This document shows positions 38,759 through 49,818 of a DNA stretch of 64,000 nucleotides, piece after piece. Numbering within the stretch: the first letter of the stretch is position 1; every line of letters starts with the position of its first letter. Source of the DNA: Silurus meridionalis. Lineage: Eukaryota; Chordata; Actinopteri; Siluriformes; Siluridae. The notes under the pieces are model-generated. The model saw nothing but the letters and a program-made list of their open reading frames with translations. It was not told where the DNA came from and did not search any database. The stretch is taken from contig NC_060887.1 in NCBI RefSeq assembly GCF_014805685.1, positions 9,645,463 through 9,709,462 on the forward strand, read 5' to 3'. The position numbers and the translations under genes were made by a program.

Positions 38759-39984
38759 CACTTATTTAAAACCTACAAACCTCACATCTGTTTTCTTTGT
38801 CACATGATTCCAATCTGTCAATCATCCTGTTCCAACCCCGTCTCCTCTTCCTGACCCTTACGCGGGATGCAGCACATCAGGCACGCCTCCTTCCTCCTCG
38901 CGCGTTTCACCCTCTAAGCCGTACGTTTTAATTGGGAGACATTTTTGCAGCTGTGTTGTGATGATTAGCGTTGCCATAGCGCGGCTAAATCTGTACAATA
39001 AATACACTCTGTGTGCTTTTTTTATTTAATTTTTTTGCTCTCTTTCTGTCTCTCACGTTCGTCGTTGCACGTTTCTATTCTCGTCCTGGGCTCCTTGTTA
39101 TTCTCACTCTACCCGCTGCGCATTTGTGTGCGTAAAGGTGTTATGTGCGCTAGGTGCTAATTGGACTCGGAGGGTCATTAATATTCTCTGCGTAGCTCTG
39201 CTTGTCAAGAAAATGATGAGCGCGTGATTTTATTTCCCTCCTACTGAAAGGGAACTAAAGAAAAAGGATGAAGGATGAAGGGATAAAGAAAAGAGCAAGG
39301 TTCATAGTCATTCTGTAAGGTCACGGGAGGGGGGGGGGACAGAGGGGAGGGAAAAAAGAGCAATTTGAAAAGCGACGAGTGGAACATGGGCACTGAGAGA
39401 ATGATGGTGAGAGCGAGGGAGAGAGACTGAAGAGACAGAGATGGATATGGTGCCAAAGAGCTAATCAAAGGCAAGAGAGAGGCTTGATTATGCTATCATT
39501 CCAGAGAGGAAATATGCTCACGTTGTTTTGTCGTGTACTGGGAATTGTTTGTGGGATTGGAGTGGGGGGGCTTTTTCTGGGCCTCTTTCTATTCCTGTAG
39601 GGTGGAACGGACAGATATTTGCATGATCAAACGGGCTTGAAGTGTATTTCTGTGTAAGTGTGTGTTGTTAACGGACATAATGGCGTGCCCTTGCCTCGAA
39701 CATGGAGGGTGTAAATAGGACTGTTGGTGTGGCCGCTGTTCAAAATGGTGTTAATTGTATCAATTGTGTACATAAGATGCGTGTATGTGTGTGTTGTGGT
39801 GATTGTTGCCTTTCCATGGTGTGTGTTAAGCGTTCATAGGCTGAAAGTTAGGGAGCTGCTTTAATGAGTCAAGCTCAGAGGAAGCTGTCTGATTGAGTAA
39901 TGACTGCCGGCTTGGCATAAAAGCCCTGCACAAACAAACAACAAGACTCAGAGGGAGAGAGGCGGCGTGCCAAGTCAGTCATCT

Positions 39985-39985
<1 letters not shown>
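38755..39985. other. Unique-looking, GC-balanced stretch
   Basis: Contains complex sequence at 38860-39200 and 39480-39900 without recognised repeats. It might include conserved regulatory DNA upstream of cadm4. No supported coding frame. Confidence 0.3.
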
Positions 39986-40025
<40 letters not shown>

Positions 40026-40041
40026 ACACACACACACACAT
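39986..40041. repeat. (CA)n microsatellite
   Basis: About 27 CA units with one TA interruption at 40021. Confidence 0.95.
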
Positions 40042-40309
40042 GCACCCACACACATACCCACTCTTCCTCTGTCTCGCTTACGACACGGTAACGTGCATCT
40101 CTCCCACGCAAAGAAATAGCCAGGAGGACAGGAGAGAAAATTGAATGTGCCGTAAGCAGAGCACAGGATCGGGGCATCAAAGTCTCTACAGGCATCGGCA
40201 CGCCAAAGTCCCCAGAATTCACCTGCTCCCGGCTGCCCAGCCATCGCCTCGGGCCTTCTGAATTCGCTAGAGCTCTCTGTAGGAGTTTCCTGCCTTTCAG
40301 TGTTGCTAT

Positions 40310-40315
<6 letters not shown>

Positions 40316-40366
<51 letters not shown>
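40316..40366. repeat. (AT)n microsatellite
   Basis: About 25 units. The element at 40367-41223 is inserted at its right end. Confidence 0.95.
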
Positions 40367-40369
<3 letters not shown>

Positions 40370-41223
40370 TGGAACCTCGGGTTACGAACGCCCCGGCATA
40401 CGTACAATTCAGGTTACGAATCGCAGTTCAACAAAATTTTTGCCCCTGGTTACGAACAATATATCGGGATACGAACGTCGCTCACCAAAAAATCGCAGGC
40501 AAGTTGGTTGTTTTTGCTCTATCCACGCAGCTCGTCACATCAGTTAGCTTCCTGTGTCCCTAGCGAGAGCATCGTGTTACTTATCCGCTTGAACTTTTCC
40601 CGGCGGCAGCGTAACAACTCGTTAGTTGATGCTCGTGGAATGATGAGATGGACAACATTAGCCGATGCATAACCACTTTACTTGTTTTTATGAAGATAGA
40701 TTAGCAGGGTTACAGTCTTTTCCAGTACAATACCCATAATGAATTTCACTCTGGACTTCAATACCAACTGATAGTAGCCTTAAAGAAACAGCTCTCATTT
40801 TCCTCTAATGCAACAATTGTCTCAGCGCTCGTGTTAATAACACTGTCTTTAATATTCTATAATATAATATATAATAATATATAATAATATAATATAATAA
40901 GATTCTCCTTCCAAACAATAACTCTCCTCCTCCCCTTCTCTGACGTCGTCTCCTGCAGCGAGTCTTCTCAAAGGAAAGTACCGGTAAAGATCTTTTCCTC
41001 TTTTGTATGTTTTTATGTGGTATGATTTTAATATAACATGTTAAAAGTAAATAATATTAGTGAATATTGGCTTTATTTTTATTTAAGTAATATTTTTGGT
41101 TGTCCAGAACGAATTACCGAAGTTTCTGTTCATTATTATGGGGAAATTTGTATCGGGATACGAACTTTTCAGGTTACGAATAAAGTACCGAACGAATTAA
41201 ATTCGTAACCCAAGGTTCCACTG
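40367..41223. mobile_element. Pogo/Tigger-like non-autonomous element
   Basis: The left end cagtggaacctcgggttacg is matched by the right end cgtaacccaaggttccactg (inverse complement with one mismatch). It is flanked by TA on both sides (40365-40366, 41224-41225). Subterminal ggttacgaa words recur in both orientations. CAGT...ACTG ends with a TA target fit the pogo/Tigger branch of Tc1/mariner. The 857-bp interior codes for nothing recognisable. Confidence 0.75.
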
Positions 41224-41264
41224 TATAGTATATACATACACTATATAGAACGTCTTTGTCATTA

Positions 41265-41455
41265 CAGCACGGTGAAATTATTTATTCACATATCCCAGGA
41301 AGGATATGTCAGGAAGCTGGGGTCAGAGCAGCCATAATACAGCACCCCTGGAGCTCAAAGGGTTAAGGGCCTTCCTCAAGGGCCCAAGAGTGGTAGCTTA
41401 ATGATACTAGGGCCTAAACCAGAGCCTTAACCACTGAGCTAGCACTTCCCTTCAC
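41265..41455 (-). mobile_element. tRNA-type SINE
   Basis: The minus strand reads gctagctcagtggttaaggc, then a decayed B box, ccactcttgggcccttgagg and an aatttcaccgtgctgtaatg tail. The same tail type (aatttcactgtgctttgagg) is on the SINE at 52915-53165. This differs from the gtaagtc..ctgg tail of the SINEs at 24.1 and 63.3 kb. Confidence 0.7.
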
Positions 41456-41509
41456 TTGAAATAGTAGAGTCTCAGCATGGCAATGCCCCTGTGCACAATG
41501 CCAGTATCC

Positions 41510-41745
41510 ATGGTTTTGTTCAGTGTCACCCGGATGGTTGATGGGTTCTCTTTTGTGTCAAGGTTTCTTCCTCATAACATCTCTGAAGGTTTATCCTTGA
41601 CACTGTTGCCACTGGCTCACTCATTAGGGATAAACTTAGGGACTCATTTATGAATGTGAAATTTATTTATCAATAAATACAATCTATTTATTTCTATAAA
41701 GCTGCTTTTGGGCAATGTCCATTGTTAACAAAATTTGACTTGACT
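41510..41745 (+). mobile_element. LINE-type 3' module
   Basis: Contains tcacccggatggttgatggg, aaggtttcttcctcataac, ctcattagggataaac and ataaagctgcttttgggcaa, ending in a ttgacttgact tail. Same family as 20470-20712. Confidence 0.55.
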
Positions 41746-41754
41746 ATACAAATA

Positions 41755-41985
41755 AAATTAGGTCGGAGTGGAAGCTCTTGAGTGGCCTGCTTTAGACCTC
41801 TGACCTCAACCCTACTGAGGACCTTTGGGATGAATGTGAACGCTGAATCAACCCAGGCCTCCTCACATCAGCTACACTAGTACCTGACTTTACTTACACC
41901 CTTGCGGATTAATGAGTACAAATCTGCTGGTGGGTGAAGTGCTGCATCTCTCTTAATGAAGCTATTGGTGTTCACTCCTTGTATA
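41755..41985 (+). mobile_element. Tc1-like relic, fragment
   Basis: Contains tcggagtggaagctcttgag, ctgacctcaaccctactgag and acctttgggatgaatg, the transposase segment around LNPxExLWDE, followed by decay. No terminal repeats. Confidence 0.65.
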
Positions 41986-42262
41986 TTCACTCTCTGTATA
42001 TTTCTCATATAAACTTTTTCTTCTCCAGTCCATCAGATTCAACTCTCAGTCCAATTATAAAAAAATTACCATATTTGCAATTTCATTTACAGTTATTACA
42101 GTGACACTCAAAAATCATCTATTTAGCTCAGAAAGGTCACTAGATAATGACCTTCTCTTACAGGATGTTGTTTATAAATTTTATAAATTGGACAAATACC
42201 AGTGTGTTCATCTCATACCTTCCAGCCAGTCAGATTGAAGTGGAATGTTCAGAGAGAACATG

Positions 42263-42265
<3 letters not shown>

Positions 42266-42330
<65 letters not shown>
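42266..42330. repeat. (TA)n microsatellite
   Basis: About 32 TA units. Confidence 0.95.
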
Positions 42331-42332
<2 letters not shown>

Positions 42333-42631
42333 CAGTGGCCCCCGTGTCTTAGAACGTAAAGTTCAAAAAGCCACAAATTTTGGACGCACCCCTATGGTAC
42401 CTTAGTGAATTCATTTAGGCATTATGTCACTTTAATACAATAATGTGTTGTAAAAATTGTTATGCAATTTGTTAGTGAAAACATCGTTTAAAATGGTTAT
42501 TCCTAACGTTCCTGAACATTCGGTCCCACTGCGGAACTGCAAAACTGCGGACCTCCGCAACTTGCTGTTAGGTTCCAAATGAGAACCCGCAAATTTTCCG
42601 AGCCGCGAGTTCCGAACCGCAAATTTTTAGG
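42333..42631. mobile_element. Possible second pogo-like end
   Basis: Starts cagtggcccccgtgtcttag directly after (TA)n, much as the element at 40367 does. The right end is not found; the sequence runs through aaccgcaaatttttagg into the tetranucleotide array. Only suggestive. Confidence 0.3.
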
Positions 42632-42743
42632 AATGGATGGATGGATGGATGGATGGATGGATGGATGGATGGATGGATGGATGGATGGATAGATAGATAG
42701 ATAGATAGATAGATGGATGGATGGATGGATGGATGGATGGATG

Positions 42744-42820
<77 letters not shown>
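42632..42820. repeat. (ATGG)n/(ATAG)n compound array
   Basis: Alternating blocks of ATGG and ATAG tetranucleotides: ATGG, ATAG, ATGG, then a long ATAG block. The block pattern suggests repeated slippage plus spread of a G/A variant. Confidence 0.95.
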
Positions 42821-42822
<2 letters not shown>

Positions 42823-43799
42823 GTTGAGTTGAAATGGAAGTGCAGTCTTTCTTCATGTCTCTGACTAATTATTGTCTTCTTCCAGTTTAGTCCACAGTGG
42901 TTCGGGCGTGTAGCACCTGGAATGGATAAGCAGCATGGGGAGGATTTGGACGTCTTTAAAATGAGCTTCACGCACCCACCTTAAGCCCGTTAAGTGCTTT
43001 GGCAACTCTTATTTCATTGTAACTCCAATGATGCCCATTAACAATTAGATTTGGAGGAGAATTGGAAAAGGGGAGACAGGAAGACGGATGGGGATGCAAT
43101 CTCGGCCCCCCCCGTCTCTATATTTGTCGGTCTCCCGCAGGCACGAGTGCAAACATACACAGTGAGGCAGGCCGTAATGAATGCGAGGGGCACAAATTAA
43201 CCAGCATCTAAACGTTCAGCCAAACAGCAGTCGTCTTTTGATGGCTGAACCTGCCCGTGTGTATTCAATTTGAGCTCATTTTGTGGGGACGATATGAATT
43301 GAAATGTTGTGAGAAGCACGTTCATGGATGGAAATGTATTCATTGGACATGCACACACACATAAACACAAACACACAAAGGGATAATCCCTCTTTCAAAA
43401 CAAACTATCCCATCAAATATATCAAAATTTCCAGTCTCATTATATCGACTGCATTTAACAGTCTCGTTTAACTCATGTGAGGTTTCCAGTGGAAATATAT
43501 ATTTATATTTTCTAAAAGAATAGAACACAACCCAGTGAATAATCTTATATTATTATTATTATTATTATTAATACGGATGTCATGAGGCAGTCAAACAAAC
43601 TGTAACTCATGAAACGAGATGTTTGCCTCCATTAAAATTTAGCTTTCCCCAATCAGCTTGTTAAACCACTGGGAAACACAGTAATTCTGGAGTATTCCTT
43701 TAACCTTCACTGCTTTATATGCAGATATACATCAGGGCCTTATTCGGAGATACCATTGCCCATATGGACTATATGGATCTCTTGCATCACACACATCTG
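42821..43799. other. Unique-looking stretch
   Basis: No gene recognised. 43000-43290 is complex and GC-balanced. A short (TTA)n run is at 43547-43570. Confidence 0.3.
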
Positions 43800-43965
43800 T
43801 ACCCAGCAGTGCCGAAGCAGGTCCAAGAGAATCATTAAGCACTTTTACTGCCCTGGACATGAACTATTCTCAGTGCTTCCATCAGGAAAGTTCTACTGGT
43901 CCCAAGGACCAACAGAGAGAAACTTGAGAGATTCTAACCTTAGGCAATCGGGCTACTGAACAAGG
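43800..43965 (+). mobile_element. LINE C-terminal coding relic
   Basis: One frame reads LFSVLPSGKFYW..., then SNLRQSGY and stop. This resembles the C-terminus of fish non-LTR retroelement proteins, where a LPSGRRYR-type motif is followed by a FxxQAxRLLN-type ending. Resemblance is from memory of the family; the element is a short scrap. Confidence 0.45.
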
Positions 43966-44004
43966 ACACTTGAGAGAGCCTACAACTAGCACACCCAAAC
44001 CTGT

Positions 44005-44330
44005 CAAAGCATGACAATGCCTCTGTGCACAAAGGCAGCTCCATTAAAAATCTGCTTTACATGGGTTGGAGTGGAAGATCTTGAGTGGCCTGCTAAAGAG
44101 CTCTGATCTCAACCCCACTGAACACCTTTGGGATGAATGTAAATGATAGCTGCACCCCAGGCCTCATCACCTCACCTACACCAGTACCTGAGTTTACTAA
44201 CACCCTTGTTGCTGAATGAGCACAAATCTCCTCAAGCGCAGGCCAAAATCTACTGGAAGAGTGGAGGGTTATTCTAACAACATATCTGGACTAAATGTGG
44301 AACCGGGTGTCCAAAAAGAATATTTAAGTC
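44005..44330 (+). mobile_element. Tc1-like relic
   Basis: Encodes HDNASVHKGSS near 44010-44042, then, after a frameshift, SDLNPTEHLWDE near 44106-44141: the two conserved blocks around the second and third catalytic acidic residues of Tc1 transposase. It ends ggaaccgggtgtccaaaaag. Non-functional. Confidence 0.75.
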
Positions 44331-46472
44331 ATAAAATAGTGTGCGTATATTGTATTTTTAGTATATTTTATTGTATTGTTTAGGAATGTCCTCTGTTGTT
44401 GCACTGTGGGAAGCGCAACTGAAAAGTACACAGCTATGAACCTTCAACCTTGGATAGATGCATGAGCAGGGGTCAGTACATATTCCATTTGTTGTTTGTA
44501 GAATTAGGAATAGACTTTGTCATAAAGGATGTAGTTTTAGATCCCTTAGTGGCATGGGAAAAGCGTATAGAGAAAGAGAGGGAATGGAGAGAGAGAGATA
44601 TGGAGAAAGCAAAATTAAGAACTGGAAACAGCTTATTAGGAATGCTCTTATCCTCTATTGGGTTTAAAAGGTGTTCATTTTACACATAGATGTCTGCATT
44701 CAGACAATGTATTAGATAGGCTTTGGATGTCCAGAGTCAAGTGGTGCTCTGTACGCGAGACACACGAGCGACTATACATCCGATCAGATACAGAGCAATT
44801 GTGTAACGAAGGAAAAAAAATAGTGTTGGCCTACCATTATTGAACCCTGAATCTGAGTGACTTTCTGTTCATCTGGCTGAATAGGCGTATTGTGCCGCAG
44901 TCTGGCCTTGACACAACAAATAACACATATTTGGGTTATTGCGCATCTGCAAACGCACACCCCCGCGGCGAACAATGCGACCAGAGGCGACGAGCTCTTT
45001 ATAAATACGAGGCGTCAAAGCTCGACTCTGGGATTACTGATGAGAGAGTTGACGAGAGTGCACAAACCGAGGGAGCTCGAACCTGAACCATTTGTGGGGA
45101 GGACGAAAGAACGGATTGGGGAGGTGGAGGCGGAAGAACAAAAGCAAGGGGACGACAGAAGGCGGAATAACTTTTACCTGGCTTTACTGACTAAAATGGA
45201 TTGATTGGAAGCAGGGTCTGTGCAGTAACCTGAGGGGACCGCTGAAACTCGGCACCATCTATCATGTTGGTCTGCCCTCTGTTTTATTACTGGCCGCCGA
45301 TGACACCACCTTATATCAGATAGGAGTGTGTGCTGTGCTTGCACGCCTCACCTACACACTCGGCCCTCACGCAGGGGGATATTAGTCCTGCCACCTTGGT
45401 ACCGCTGTTTCTCTCAGTGCTCTGTGTGTATGTGTGTGTGGAAGTTCAAGATAGATAGCAGGTGTCTGTGTGTGTTCAGGCCATGTGCAGCAGAGCGAGG
45501 CATGCTCTTAGAAGTCTAGACATATCGCATCCGTTCAGATGTTACCGATTTTTTATTAATATTTTTTCACTGGCTCAGGACTGACTTTTAACATTTGATG
45601 TCTGTTGTTGCTTCTGATTGGATTCTGGATGTCTTCAAGTTCGTATACCGTGAGATGTGTACTTCTGCTCTGATTGGTAAAGGAAAAAACTACAGCATTG
45701 TCTTTGTAGGCAAGCAGAAGATCAGAGTGGAATAAGGTTGCTGAGGTTGGCATTCCCCCCCTTCTTCTTCACAAAGCCTAGCCCAGATCTATTTGTCATT
45801 TTTGCCATTTTGCGGCTTACCTTTTCATTCCCGCATACTTTTCATGTAGCTTTGTGAATGAGTCACCTCACCCAGATGGAACCCGGCATCGATCGGTATT
45901 GACGCTTGTTGCTACACTCGAGCAGTGTTGTGAAAATAAGTCTTGGCATTTACCAAGCTGGGCGTCGCCGGACTCGAACCCGAGCAAGTGTACTTCAGGA
46001 TGAGAACTTCTGAGAGCGGAAGTCGGCGACAGTAAGAAACGAGACTCTCGATCGCGTGTATGTGCCGATCATTATCGAGGTGCAGAACTAATTAACCCGC
46101 GCTCTGGTTGTTAATAGGAGGCTTGCATAGGAGTGCAAGCGAAATTATGCAGCCTTGAAGTTGTTCCCCCCCTCTCTCTTCTCAAATGAGAAAGTTGGAG
46201 GGCTTTAATTTGCAGATATCAGTTATAGCTCCTGCTGGAGTGTGTGAGTGAGGTGATGAGAGTTTGAACAGCCGGGTGAAGTGTTTTAATTAGCTGAAAC
46301 CTTACGCTCTGCTGCTGCGCCACTGTAGGAGTGGCATCTAGTGGTTGAAGTTTAGCCGAGTCTCAGCTGGGTGGCGAAGCAAAGTGTGTGAGTGTGCGTG
46401 TGTGTGTGTATGTGTGTGGCCTGGCTGAAGCCACAGAAGCCCCATTGACCAGCCTACGACAGTCAATAAACA
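44331..46472 (+). promoter_or_regulatory. cadm4: cadm4 5' flank / possible 5'UTR and promoter
   Basis: This 2.1-kb stretch precedes the putative first coding exon and is less repetitive than the rest. It contains GC-richer patches near 44950-45200 and 45860-46130. A TATAAATA word lies at 45000-45007 next to cccccgcggcg. The transcription start and any non-coding exon cannot be set from sequence alone. Short GT-rich runs lie at 45421-45445 and 46384-46420. Confidence 0.3.
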
Positions 46473-46557
46473 ATGAGAGCAGGCCAGCGATCTCGCCTCT
46501 TCTCTCGCTCCATCACTGTCCTGCTCGTTCAGTCGTCCCTTCTGCTCTCCCTCTGCT
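46473..46557 (+). CDS. cadm4: cadm4 putative exon 1 (signal peptide)
   Basis: This 28-codon open segment starts at an ATG with A at -3 and encodes a textbook signal peptide. The basic N-terminus MRAGQRSRLFSR is followed by a hydrophobic core ITVLLV and SSLLLSLC. It ends in a strong donor (T then GTAAGT, 46558-46563) in phase 1, exactly matching the phase-1 acceptor of exon 2, with which it forms a split Ser codon leading into RGQAVQAENVT. Signal-peptide exons spliced in phase 1 to an Ig exon are usual for this family, and the mature protein acts at the cell surface. Failing the splice, the frame closes after 47 codons. Signal sequences evolve fast, so identity rests on position, orientation and phase. 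An unrelated or alternative first exon remains possible. Confidence 0.65.
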
Positions 46558-47100
46558 GTAAGTCTTTTTCTCTCTCTCTCTTTACAGTCTATTCTGTCTA
46601 TTCAGCCTTTTTCTAGGTCCTGTCTTTATATCCAGACCATCCTTGTCACATGCAATGTCTCATAAACTGAATGTTTTGAACCCTGTAGATTGCAGCTTAC
46701 CATCTTTCTCTTCATTGTTTATATCCAGGCTTTTCATTACAGTGGAAGCATAATTTATGGGCAAAAAGGGAGCAAGCGTCGATAGTACAGTCAGGGGATG
46801 GACAGAGTCATAGTCGTCTTCCAGATTTACGGCTGCAGTGCATCAAGCAATTTTCAACATCTCTCTGCAGATTGCAGTCCCAATCAAATGTGGCTTTGGA
46901 TATGAAAAGATATAGAAATAAGATCAGCTCAAAATTGGTTGTGCCCGGAAGAACACCGAGGGGGAATGCTGATGTATAAAAGTAATATAGGTTCAAATAT
47001 AAATAAAAAAACCCCAACTAGAAATCATTTCTCCATTAAAGTATTTTTTACACATTTTCTTAACTAGCTTCATAAATATGTAAAATCTTCATAGGGAGCA

Positions 47101-47561
47101 CTACACTACATGGACAAATGTTTGTGGACACCTGATCATAAGCTTTTAGTCCGTTTTTGAACATCCCATTCCACATACAGTCCCGATTTTCTGTTATAAT
47201 AACCTCCACTCTTCTAAAAACATGTTCCATTAGATCTTGAAGATTTGTGCTCATTCAGCCACAAGGATGTTAGTAAAGTCAGGTCCTGGCATAGGGCGAG
47301 GAGGCCTGGGATGCAGTCAGTGTTCACATTCATCCCAAAGTTGGGGTCACTAAAGATCTTTCACGCCAACCCTTGCACACCATATATTTATCGAGCTGGC
47401 TTTGTGCACAGGGGAATTGTCACGCTAGAACAGGTTTGGGGCTCCTCTTTCAAACAAATAGAAAATTTCATGCCACCTCATCCAAAGCCACCCTATACAT
47501 AATTGTGTGCCTCCAACTTTCAAAAAGTCAGGTGTCCAAATACTTTTGTCCCCATAGTATA
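47101..47561 (-). mobile_element. Tc1-like transposon relic with both ends
   Basis: Ends ctacactacatggacaaatg and tacttttgtccccatagtat are inverse-complementary with mismatches. On the minus strand the frame near 47150-47240 still reads EHVFRRVEVIITE, the C-terminal end of the transposase. Internally deleted and frameshifted. Confidence 0.75.
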
Positions 47562-47637
47562 ACTTCCAAGATAATGACATGAATAAATATAAATGTATAG
47601 ATAACAGTGTCAAAGGGGACCATATGGAGTCATTTTT

Positions 47638-48240
47638 AGAAAACAAAGGCTAAAACAGCAGGATTTCAAGTATTCCTGGATAATATGAACTGGCTAGCTA
47701 ATGTGTCTGGCTACAAATTCTTGTCAGATTGTATTATTAATCCAGTTAGCCACAACAGTAAACAGTATAATGGATATGTATAGGGATGTTGTTTTTAAAA
47801 TCCTCTCAGAAATCGTGCCAAACTGTCTTATATCATTAAGCTAATTAGAGATAGTAATCAATATATCAGAATCATAGCTTAAATCATATCCATATTTGAA
47901 GGCTAGCACAAGCCAACAGCCCACTTTTGATAACAGTGCTAGTCAACAAGTTAATTTACACTGAACCCTCATAGCACTTGTAATGGTTTTCATGCCTTTA
48001 ATGGGACATGTCTTGGTTTTAATGGAAACTGTATTTGGGTATACCAATAAAGGACCATTAGGACATGCTTGAGCATCCAGATTCCAATATGTTTCTACAA
48101 TGGATTCTTTAATTTTTTGTTGAATAATGCACAGAAACGCACTATGTTACAGAAACTATATTTAACAGCTGAAGGGTTATAATAGTATTCGCGATGGAAA
48201 CCATAAAAATGTTTGTACCAGTGGCTCGATAGATAAGAGT
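47638..48240. repeat. Diverged tandem duplicate in intron 1, copy 1
   Basis: Starts gaaaacaaaggctaaaac and runs through gtcagattgtattattaatc, then cagttagccacaac, to tatttaacagctgaagggtt and ggaaaccataaaaatg. It matches 48262-48650. An internal part of about 200 bp (47880-48090) has no counterpart there. Confidence 0.7.
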
Positions 48241-48261
48241 GGGATGATATTGAAACAACTG

Positions 48262-48650
48262 TAGAAAATAAAGGCTAAAAAAAGACAGGATTTCTAGTCT
48301 TCATAGCTAATTAACTAGCTAGCTAACACTGCTGGCTACAATTTACAATGTCAGATTGTTTCATTAATCCAGTTAGCGACAACATTAAAGATAATGGCTA
48401 CGTGTAGAGACATGGTTTTTAAATTCTCTCCGAATCCTGCCAGAATGTCTAATATCAGTTAATTAATAATAGCTAATTAGCGATAGTGATGATGATATCA
48501 GAATCCAGAATGGGTTCTTTGTTTTTTGAAGATTATTGTTGAATGTACACAAACAAACTACATAACAGAAACTATAGCTAAAAGCTGATGGGTTGTAATG
48601 GCATTTCTAATGGAAACCATTAGAAATTTTTGTACTAGGGGCTAATATAA
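48262..48650. repeat. Diverged tandem duplicate in intron 1, copy 2
   Basis: Starts gaaaataaaggctaaaaaaa and runs through gtcagattgtttcattaatc, then cagttagcgacaac, to agctaaaagctgatgggttg and ggaaaccattagaaat. Shorter than copy 1 by one block; no coding signal. Confidence 0.7.
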
Positions 48651-49549
48651 TTTTTTTGCTGATAAAAGTTTATTGCTGATGCTAGCCTAGCGGATTTAAG
48701 CTAACCTGGTAGACTTTCTGAGAAGTCCCTTTTCCAGTAGTCCTCCAGAAGTTTTCTCAGGCGATCTCTCCGGAGTAAAGCTGACAAGATTTTTGAGACT
48801 TTTGAGGATGTATTTGAAGACTTCTCAGAAAAAAGCTATTTGAGTGTGACCATTAAAACTCGCTGACCTCAGAAGCGAAACTCGATGAGAGGGACAATGT
48901 GTGAGATTGGGAGGTAAAAAGATAGACTGCAGGTGAAATAAGGCTTGAATTGTACTGGGGAAAGGGAGATGATTGTTGCGCAGTGAAAAAAAAAAGGAAA
49001 AGAGCTAGAGAGAGAACTTCTTGTTGTACAGGAAGCAGCATGGTGGGAGGAGATATGCCAGCAGCTCTGTTAGCTGACCCCTGAAGTATGGAGGAGAGTT
49101 TCCAGCTCAGGGCCTGTGGCTAAAAGTGCTGACCTAGGAGCATCTCGGCGCATGTTTATGGCGCTGATCATTCGCCATGTGAAAGGCAAACAGAGGTCGA
49201 TCGGCACTATTACTCAGGGGCTTGATAAACGCAAGCCTGAGAGAGGCCTGAGTGTTCAAGGCAAACATCTGTTCTAGGAGTAATTTACACTGTGCACCTA
49301 TTGTTTATTACCCAGAGTGTTTGAGCCTGTTACTTAGCAAGGACATGGTTGCTGCCTCTCTTAGGATCAGCTCAGCATGAGATGGAGGATGCGTTGCCTT
49401 TTTCTTTCTCTTTTTTATGTTTCTTTACTGCCACTACTTTTTTTTTTGTCCTCTGGCTTTTGAATACGCATTGTTTCAGCAGTGCTGGGCCTCGATGCCA
49501 GCTGGAGGGAAGCTGTACATATATTCTGAATGTCTGAATACAGAAGATC
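48651..49549. other. Unannotated intronic stretch
   Basis: No repeat or gene recognised. 49060-49340 is complex and could be conserved intronic DNA. Confidence 0.3.
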
Positions 49550-49773
49550 ATTCTGGGGACACAAGGAAGGAAGGGAGGGAGGTTTGTGAGCAAAAGAGAG
49601 AGATAGAAAGAGAGAGAGAGAGAGAGAGTTGGGGGCGGGTAAAAGGGGGGGCAGTGATAAAGGGGGAGGGAGGGTGGGTCTTTAGCCTTGGCAGCATGAC
49701 TGCTATAAAATTCTTGCCAATAAAGCATTTTGAATCTAAGATGGTAACAGGGATAGAAGCCAGGTCCCACACA

Positions 49774-49818
<45 letters not shown>

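Noticed and set aside
45963..46030. tRNA-like segment on the minus strand (B-box-like ggttcgagtcc, 7-bp complementary ends)
   Set aside because: The ends pair (gtcgccg/cggcgac), but the T-stem cannot form at the right spacing and no A box or D-arm is present.
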